Shown: one piece after another, positions 1 through 4,639 of the stretch | How the letters are laid out: every line of letters starts with the position of its first letter | Numbering within the stretch: position 1 is the stretch's first letter | Origin: Chordibacter forsetii | GTDB taxonomy: Bacteria; Verrucomicrobiota; Verrucomicrobiia; Opitutales; Seribacteraceae | DNA: 6,202 nt | NCBI RefSeq assembly: GCF_964187505.1 | Contig: NZ_CAXLML010000022.1 | Location: 1-6,202, forward strand | Direction: 5' to 3' | Translations under genes and position numbers: made by a program | Notes under the pieces: generated by a model | What the model was told of the DNA's origin: nothing | Seen by the model: only the letters and a program-made list of their open reading frames with translations | The model's database searches: none

Positions 1-585
1 GCTATCAAAGGACCTAGCGGTAGCGGAAAGACGACTTTTTTACATATGCTTGCTGGAGTATTAACCCCGGATTCAGGACAGGTTCGGATCGATGGTCAAT
101 CTTTGGGTGCGATGAATGAATCAGATCGTGACCAATTGAGATCGGGAATGATCGGTTATATCTTTCAATCTTTTAATTTGTTGAACGGTTTTAGCTGTAT
201 CGAAAACCTACTCTTGGCGATGAGCCTAAATGGGGCCTCCAACTTGGACCGTGCTCGTTCCTTGCTCGATAAAGTAGGGTTGATTGACCGTGAGGATCAC
301 CTTCCTGGCCAACTCTCAATTGGTCAGCAACAACGCGTGGCTATTGCCCGTGCTTTGATTAATCGTCCGAAATTGGTTCTAGCCGATGAACCAACAGGGA
401 ATTTAGATCCCACCAATACAGATCGTTCGCTTGAGCTACTACGATCGCTTTGCAAGGAGTGGGGGAGTGCACTCATTTTAGTCAGCCATGACCCACGAGT
501 AATCGGGAAGTTCGAACATCAAGTTGATTGGGAAGAATTGAATCAAATAAATGGGTCCAAAGAGGTGGAGGTCGGAAAACAGTAA
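1..585 (+). CDS. ABC transporter ATP-binding protein, MacB/LolD-type (5' end missing)
   Basis: This is the nucleotide-binding subunit of a MacB/LolCDE-type ABC transporter; it would hydrolyse ATP at the cytoplasmic face of the inner membrane to drive the FtsX-like permease encoded next. The frame is open from base 1, so the true start lies upstream, and 194 residues are visible of a family usually about 220-240 long. Counting from base 1, the visible motifs are Walker A GPSGSGKTT (4-12), Q-loop FQSFNLL (55-61), signature LSIGQQQR (105-112), Walker B VLADEP with D129 and E130, D-loop GNLD, and the switch histidine in VSHDP (H163). All catalytic residues are present. The signature reads LSIGQ instead of the usual LSGGQ. 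The stop lies 7 nt before the preferred permease start, so the two genes form one operon. The family assignment is firm; the substrate is inferred only from the downstream DUF3299 gene. Confidence 0.93.
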   Translation, partial: AIKGPSGSGKTTFLHMLAGVLTPDSGQVRIDGQSLGAMNESDRDQLRSGMIGYIFQSFNLLNGFSCIENLLLAMSLNGASNLDRARSLLDKVGLIDREDHLPGQLSIGQQQRVAIARALINRPKLVLADEPTGNLDPTNTDRSLELLRSLCKEWGSALILVSHDPRVIGKFEHQVDWEELNQINGSKEVEVGKQ

Positions 586-592
586 AGGAAGT

Positions 593-1807
593 ATGGCTGC
601 GATATCTGTATCTTTAAAACTTGCGAGACGTGCACTCAGGCAGAACCTGCTTTCTACTTTAGTTGCTGTATTTACTGTGTCTTTGTCTGGAGGATTATTT
701 TTGGGAGCCTGGAAAACCAAACAATCAGTCAAGCTTGCCTTTGCCCATTCTGCGGGTGGCTTTGATGCCGTTTTAGGAGCGAGAGGTTCACAACTTCAAC
801 TCGTGCTTAACGCCTTGTTCCATCTGGAAAATTCTCCAGGAAATTTGGACTGGGAACAGTACGAAACGATTCGTTCACATCCTGGAGTTTCAGAGGCTTA
901 TCCATTTGCCCTGGGAGATAATTACCTCGGGTACCGATTAGTTGGAACCATGCCGGAATTATTTCTTAATCATCAGTGGAAGTCCGGAACAAATTATCAA
1001 GTACGATCACCGGGAAGAATCTTTTCGGAATCAGCTAAGGAGGCCTTGGTGGGAGCCGAAGTGGCCAGAGAACTTGGCTTGCAATTGGGCGATCGTTTCC
1101 ACCCATACCATGGATTGGAATATAACCCAGACCGCAAACATAACGATATTTACCTAGTGGTGGGAATTTTGGAACCTACGGGCACTCCTACGGATCAAGT
1201 AATATGGATACCTCTTAGAGGTGTACAAACAATGGAAGGGCACGATCCTGAGGAGGCAAACTCCATAAGTGGTGTACTGTTAAATTTGAAAGGTTCATCA
1301 GGACTGGCCTTGGATGTAAAATATAACAAGCAAGGCGATCGGGCCACTCTCGCATGGCCGGTACCTGCAATTTTATCGTCTTTCTTTAACCGCTTTGCTT
1401 GGCTGGAACGATCGGTTGCTGCTCTTGCACTTTTAATGGCTTTGGTGGGTGGCTTAATTATTTTAGCAACCCTGCGTTCAACCATGCATGAGAGAAGGCG
1501 CGAATTTGCGGTGCTTCGCTGTATGGGTGCAAGCCGAGCAGTGGTAACTGGATCCATTCTTTGGCAATCTATTTTGCTATCCGCATTCGGAGCATTGGGA
1601 TCATGGATTATTTATTTTCTCCTTTCTATGGCTGTATCATCTCTTATTCATTTACAAATTGGTGTGGGCATGAACCTTCCCATGTTGGATGGTATGGCTT
1701 TACTTACAGGAGGAGGAATTCTTATGCTTGGTCTCGTAAGTGCATGGTTTCCTGCCCGCAAACTTTATCGTTCGAGCTTGCAAGAATCTTTAAATCCTCA
1801 CGGATAG
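593..1807 (+). CDS. ABC transporter permease, FtsX/MacB-like, of the DUF3299-associated type
   Basis: This is the inner-membrane permease partner of the preceding ATPase, 404 residues from the chosen start. It has the MacB/LolC layout: one membrane segment near the N-terminus (about 19-39), a large extracytoplasmic domain (about 40-270), then three membrane segments (about 275-293, 321-347, 367-386). The FtsX coupling region after segment 2 reads ERRREFAVLRCMGASR (300-315). Segment GARGSQLQLVLNALFHLE (62-79) and the stretch HPYHG (170-174) to TGTPTDQ (196-202) look like the permease subfamily found beside DUF3299 genes (recognised from memory). Histidines H170, H173, H184 and H217 in the outer domain could contact a metal; this is inference. 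I chose ATG 593 because it gives the usual short tail before the first membrane segment and has a close GGA at 587-589. An in-frame ATG at 551 would overlap the ATPase gene by 35 nt and add 14 basic residues. Confidence 0.9.
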   Translation: MAAISVSLKLARRALRQNLLSTLVAVFTVSLSGGLFLGAWKTKQSVKLAFAHSAGGFDAVLGARGSQLQLVLNALFHLENSPGNLDWEQYETIRSHPGVSEAYPFALGDNYLGYRLVGTMPELFLNHQWKSGTNYQVRSPGRIFSESAKEALVGAEVARELGLQLGDRFHPYHGLEYNPDRKHNDIYLVVGILEPTGTPTDQVIWIPLRGVQTMEGHDPEEANSISGVLLNLKGSSGLALDVKYNKQGDRATLAWPVPAILSSFFNRFAWLERSVAALALLMALVGGLIILATLRSTMHERRREFAVLRCMGASRAVVTGSILWQSILLSAFGALGSWIIYFLLSMAVSSLIHLQIGVGMNLPMLDGMALLTGGGILMLGLVSAWFPARKLYRSSLQESLNPHG

Positions 1808-1822
1808 TGTGTAAGTCAGGCA

Positions 1823-2596
1823 ATGAGTAACCCAGAAAAACTAGCGATGGTATCTTTTGGTCGAAAGGGAATCCTTTTGGTTTTTACCTGTTGGTCTGTC
1901 GGATGTGCACCAGAGTCAGAAGATTTAGCAAATCAAGTTGAATTCACTGAAGTGGGCGAGCCTTTGGCCGGAGATCCGATAGGAGGCCCAGCTTCTAACC
2001 CCCCAGAGGACATGCTCCAAGAATTCAAGGCACAGGAAGGGGATGCTAATGTGACTACTGATTTAAATCAGACGGATGAAGTGCTGGAGGGCAGAATTGT
2101 TTTGGGTCAGACCTTATTGTCTTCGGAGGACAATCAATCCTTGCAGGTCATTAATAATCTTCCACCTCACGATAGCTCCAGTGGATACGAGGCACTAAAG
2201 TATTCCGTACTGACCACTTTCCCTTATGAAATTGAATGGGAGTCAGACGGGTTGGATTATGACTTCTCTTCTTATTCGGCTCGCGTACCCAAGGAAGTGC
2301 GTAGTTTTTCCGGAACGCAGGTAGCCATCGAGGGATTTATGGTCCCGACCGTGGTCGATGAAGAGAATTTAGTGAAGGAATTTTTATTAATGCCTGATCA
2401 GTTAAGCTGTTGTTTTGGACAGGCTCCAGAAGCAAATGGATGGGTGGTTGCACGATCCGAGAGTGGAGTGGAAGTAACCATGGACCGAGTGATACGGATT
2501 TTGGGAAGGCTAACCGTGGAAGAGAGATGGGACGAAGAATTCTTTGTTGGTCTCTACCATCTACAGTGCGATGAGTTGATCGGATCTGATCCTTAA
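1823..2596 (+). CDS. DUF3299 domain protein, probable secreted lipoprotein
   Basis: This is a 257-residue exported protein, the third gene of the ABC operon, 15 nt after the permease stop. The N-terminus has a basic stretch, a hydrophobic core (about 16-27) and then C28 in WSVGC, which resembles a lipoprotein cleavage site with a non-standard residue at -3. Lipidation is therefore likely but not certain. Residues about 29-120 form an acidic, low-hydrophobicity linker. The C-terminal part (about 160-250) matches the DUF3299 pattern: GTQVAIEGFMVP (164-175), FLLMPDQLSCCFGQAPE (187-203) and a final LYHLQCD (244-250). The adjacent cysteines C196 and C197 are the hallmark of the family and may bind metal or form disulphides. 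Its biochemical role is unknown; co-occurrence with MacB-like ABC genes and zinc-regulated loci suggests metal handling. ATG 1823 has a weak AGG upstream (1817-1819). ATG 1847 is an alternative without any ribosome site and would still keep the signal peptide. Confidence 0.85.
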   Translation: MSNPEKLAMVSFGRKGILLVFTCWSVGCAPESEDLANQVEFTEVGEPLAGDPIGGPASNPPEDMLQEFKAQEGDANVTTDLNQTDEVLEGRIVLGQTLLSSEDNQSLQVINNLPPHDSSSGYEALKYSVLTTFPYEIEWESDGLDYDFSSYSARVPKEVRSFSGTQVAIEGFMVPTVVDEENLVKEFLLMPDQLSCCFGQAPEANGWVVARSESGVEVTMDRVIRILGRLTVEERWDEEFFVGLYHLQCDELIGSDP

Positions 2597-2617
2597 TCCA
2601 CTCAACTTGTGAGTGGA
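2597..2617. terminator. Perfect 8-bp hairpin between convergent genes, probable bidirectional terminator
   Basis: The arms TCCACTCA (2597-2604) and TGAGTGGA (2610-2617) are exact reverse complements around a 5-nt loop, ACTTG. The hairpin starts on the base after the DUF3299 stop and lies 12 bases beyond the end of the convergent isomerase gene, which is where a shared terminator is expected. No U-run follows on either strand, so it is not a canonical intrinsic terminator. It may instead stabilise the two 3' ends or act with a termination factor. Confidence 0.5.
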
Positions 2618-2629
2618 CGAATGCCAAGA

Positions 2630-3229
2630 TTACTTCTCGTCCGATTTACTTTTTTCTGCCTTAGGTCTACCAACGGTTACTTTGACCATATGGTCAGGAT
2701 CGCTGACCGATCCATTGTCCCGGCTAGAACCCATTTTAATTTTGTCCACAAATTCCATACCCTCAATCACTTGGCCCCAGACTGTGTATTGACGGTCAAG
2801 GAAGGAAGAGGGTTCAAAGCAGATAAAAAATTGGCTATTAGCACTATCGGGACTGGCTGAGCGAGCCATGGAACAAGTGCCACGCTCATGTTTCTTGTCA
2901 TTGAATTCAGCCTTTATGTCTGGAAAGTCAGAACCACCGGTTCCAACTCTACCTTCACTAAAATCTTTGACATTTCCAAACTCAACATCACCGGTTTGGG
3001 CCATGAAGCCATCGATGACTCGATGAAAGGCTACACCGTCGTACTTTCCGGCTTTGGCAAGCTTCTCGATACGTTCAACATGTTTGGGTGCGACATCTGG
3101 GAAAGTTTCGATGACGACTGGACCGTCTTTCAATTCGATGACGATGACATTTTCGGATGATGATGAGGAAGGTTTGGCTGCTGACACGACAAAAGGAAGC
3201 AAGAGCGCAAAACAGGCGAGATACTTCAT
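2630..3229 (-). CDS. Exported cyclophilin-type peptidyl-prolyl cis-trans isomerase
   Basis: This enzyme catalyses cis-trans isomerisation of Xaa-Pro bonds and would assist protein folding outside the cytoplasm. The 199-residue product starts with a Sec-type signal peptide (basic K2, hydrophobic core 4-16, likely cleavage after VSA at 17), then a Ser-rich spacer (20-25). The cyclophilin domain spans about 27-187. The active-site segment FHRVIDGFMAQTGD (68-81) contains the catalytic Arg (R70) and the F75, M76 and Q78 pocket residues. GTCSMAR (117-123) and NSQFFI (131-136) complete the site. The human CypA Trp121 position is Phe (F143, in FLDRQYTVWG), as in many bacterial cyclophilins, which predicts weak cyclosporin binding. 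The C-terminus is a short Lys/Glu/Ser tail (about 188-199). The gene converges on the ABC operon and is separated by 109 bp from the DUF1501 gene upstream, so it probably has its own promoter. No clear Shine-Dalgarno site precedes the start. Confidence 0.93.
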   Translation of the reverse strand: MKYLACFALLLPFVVSAAKPSSSSSENVIVIELKDGPVVIETFPDVAPKHVERIEKLAKAGKYDGVAFHRVIDGFMAQTGDVEFGNVKDFSEGRVGTGGSDFPDIKAEFNDKKHERGTCSMARSASPDSANSQFFICFEPSSFLDRQYTVWGQVIEGMEFVDKIKMGSSRDNGSVSDPDHMVKVTVGRPKAEKSKSDEK

Positions 3230-3256
3230 AATAATTGGTTATAATTTAGGTTAAAG

Positions 3257-3286
3257 ATTATCTACCCTTGCCGATGACTAAAGCAA
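3257..3286 (-). promoter_or_regulatory. Weak candidate sigma70-like promoter for the isomerase gene
   Basis: Reading the minus strand, TTGCTT (plus-strand 3281-3286) and GATAAT (plus-strand 3257-3262) are separated by 18 nt and lie about 28 nt upstream of the isomerase start. The -10 box matches TATAAT at five of six positions, but the -35 box matches at only three of six. In such an AT-rich spacer this may be chance. It is listed because a promoter is expected here. Confidence 0.22.
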
Positions 3287-3304
3287 AGGTCGAGTCCAAA
3301 GAGC

Positions 3305-3340
3305 CATTCTAGAACTAAATTCTAAAGAAGAATGTTTTTT
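3305..3340 (+). terminator. Terminator-like interrupted hairpin with T-run, plus-strand orientation
   Basis: The outer arms CATTCT (3305-3310) and AGAATG (3329-3334) pair exactly. An inner AGAA/TTCT stem (3311-3314 with 3320-3323) encloses the loop CTAAA, with a 5-nt bulge at 3324-3328. Six T residues follow directly (3335-3340). The T-run makes it terminator-like only when read on the plus strand, yet the flanking genes are on the minus strand. It sits right at the DUF1501 stop and could stop antisense transcription into that gene, or serve imperfectly as the 3' hairpin of the DUF1501 message. The stem is weak and AT-rich. Confidence 0.28.
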
Positions 3341-4634
3341 AAAAGAGTTGGGTAAGGGGTTGTCCTTTGTCAACTAGAGTGAATGGTCTGCGGGAGGGAG
3401 AGAAAACGATTTCGTCCAATGGCAGGCCAAGAGCATAGGCAATAGTGGCGTTAAAGTCAGGGATTTGGGTGATCCCATCGACCACTTCGCGACCTTCTTC
3501 GTCTGTCGCTCCCCAGATCTGTCCACCCCGAACCCCACCTCCGGCAAGCATGCAAGAAAATGCTTTGGGGTAATGGTCTCTTCCCTCATTTAAATTGTAA
3601 TCTGGAGTGCGACCAAATTCCGTGGCCAAAACCACTAAGGTTTCTTCGAGCATCCCACGTTTATGCAGATCGTCCAATAAAGCGGATAGTGCTTGGTCGA
3701 GAATATCGCACCTCTCATATACGCGCTCGTAATTATTGTTATGAGTATCCCATCCGCCAAGCTGTACCTCGACAAACCGAACCTGTTTTTCAACTAGCCT
3801 TCTTGCCAGTAGTACACCCTGGCCAAAATTATCCCTTCCATAGGCATCGCGCACTCCTTGTTTCTCTTGGCTTAAATCAAATGCGTCCAAGTCTTTGCTT
3901 CGCATCAAACGGACGGCATCTTCGTAAATGTCAGCATAGGAGCGTACTTTTGCGAGGTTATATTTTTGAACAAAAGCTTGGTCCAAATTTTTGGATAAAT
4001 TTAAGTTTCTGTTGAAAGTATCTTCGTCAAATCCTTTGTGTTCACAATTGGCCAGTCCTTTTCCGGGGGCTCCAACTTTTAGGGGCTGGTGCTGGGTAGA
4101 TAGAAAACCGGATAGTGGATGTTGGTTGCCAGTGCCTACCACCACTGCACCGGGTAGAGTAGGGTTAAACCGACCGTCCAAACGAGTCACCCATGACCCC
4201 ATGCTTGGGTGTACAATGGTTCCCCTTTTATCATAGCTTGTGTGCATGAAGTAATTTCCCTGTTCGTGAGCCCCTTTGGTTGAGGTTAAACCCCTGATAA
4301 CTGCAATTTTGTCGGAGTGATTAGCGAGTAATGGAAGGGTCTCCGCTAGGGCAATTCCATCGGTTTTCGTTTTTAACAGTCCCATCGGTCCTTTAACCTC
4401 GCTTGTTTTAGGGTCGAAAGTATCGAGATGACTCATTCCTCCAGACATGTAGAGGTAGATCACATTTTTTGCTTTGGGGGCATAATTTACCGGACGGTTA
4501 AGTCCCAAGCCTGCACCAATGGCTGGAGAGTTGGTTACCCAGGGCAGTATGCTAACCCCAAGAAAGCTTTTGGCTGCATAACTCAAATATGCTCTACGGT
4601 TTAGTTCAGATTGGAAAAGTTTTTGGGTACTCAT
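3339..4634 (-). CDS. DUF1501 domain protein (alkaline phosphatase/sulfatase-like fold), exported
   Basis: This is a full-length DUF1501 protein of 431 residues, a normal size for the family. The N-terminus has twin arginines followed by a hydrophobic stretch (NRRAYLSYAAKSFLGVS, 12-28), consistent with Tat export as is common in this family. The family hallmarks appear in order: YLYMSGGMSHLDTFDPK (60-76), HEQGNYFMHTSY (123-134), HPSMGSWVTRL (142-152), VQLGGWDTHNN (290-300), VVLATEFGRTP (334-344), GRDHYPKAFS (351-360) and the Gly-rich AGGGVRGGQIWGATDEEG (364-381). The conserved D71, D296, H298, E339, D353 and H354 resemble metal-site residues of the alkaline phosphatase/sulfatase superfamily; this is inferred from motif context, and no substrate is known. 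The start is only 5 nt after the stop of the upstream DUF1553 gene and has no clear ribosome site, so translation is probably coupled to that gene. No truncation is visible. Confidence 0.93.
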   Translation of the reverse strand: MSTQKLFQSELNRRAYLSYAAKSFLGVSILPWVTNSPAIGAGLGLNRPVNYAPKAKNVIYLYMSGGMSHLDTFDPKTSEVKGPMGLLKTKTDGIALAETLPLLANHSDKIAVIRGLTSTKGAHEQGNYFMHTSYDKRGTIVHPSMGSWVTRLDGRFNPTLPGAVVVGTGNQHPLSGFLSTQHQPLKVGAPGKGLANCEHKGFDEDTFNRNLNLSKNLDQAFVQKYNLAKVRSYADIYEDAVRLMRSKDLDAFDLSQEKQGVRDAYGRDNFGQGVLLARRLVEKQVRFVEVQLGGWDTHNNNYERVYERCDILDQALSALLDDLHKRGMLEETLVVLATEFGRTPDYNLNEGRDHYPKAFSCMLAGGGVRGGQIWGATDEEGREVVDGITQIPDFNATIAYALGLPLDEIVFSPSRRPFTLVDKGQPLTQLF

Positions 4635-4639
4635 GGCGA

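Noticed and set aside
478..732. Minus-strand open frame of 84 codons across the ATPase-permease junction
   Set aside because: It lies opposite two well-supported genes, has no recognisable motif and is best read as a shadow frame.
88..1413. Frequent GATCG/CGATCG words in the first 1.4 kb, reminiscent of HIP1-type repeats
   Set aside because: Only scattered short words occur, inside codons for Asp, Arg and Ser; none is the full GCGATCGC octamer and there is no regular spacing.
1195..1557. Minus-strand open frame of 120 codons inside the permease gene
   Set aside because: It is antisense to the permease, whose outer domain and second membrane segment are clear; the composition is Arg/Ser/Lys-rich without a domain pattern.
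3230..3338. Small RNA or riboswitch in the 109-bp spacer
   Set aside because: The spacer is AT-rich with one weak hairpin and no recognisable aptamer or conserved RNA pattern.
3560..4015. Plus-strand open frame of 151 codons inside the DUF1501 gene
   Set aside because: It is antisense to conserved DUF1501 motifs and has no family resemblance or ribosome site.
2630..4634. Possible single operon joining the isomerase to the DUF1553-DUF1501 genes
   Set aside because: The 109-bp spacer with a hairpin and a candidate promoter, and the unrelated function, make separate transcription more likely.
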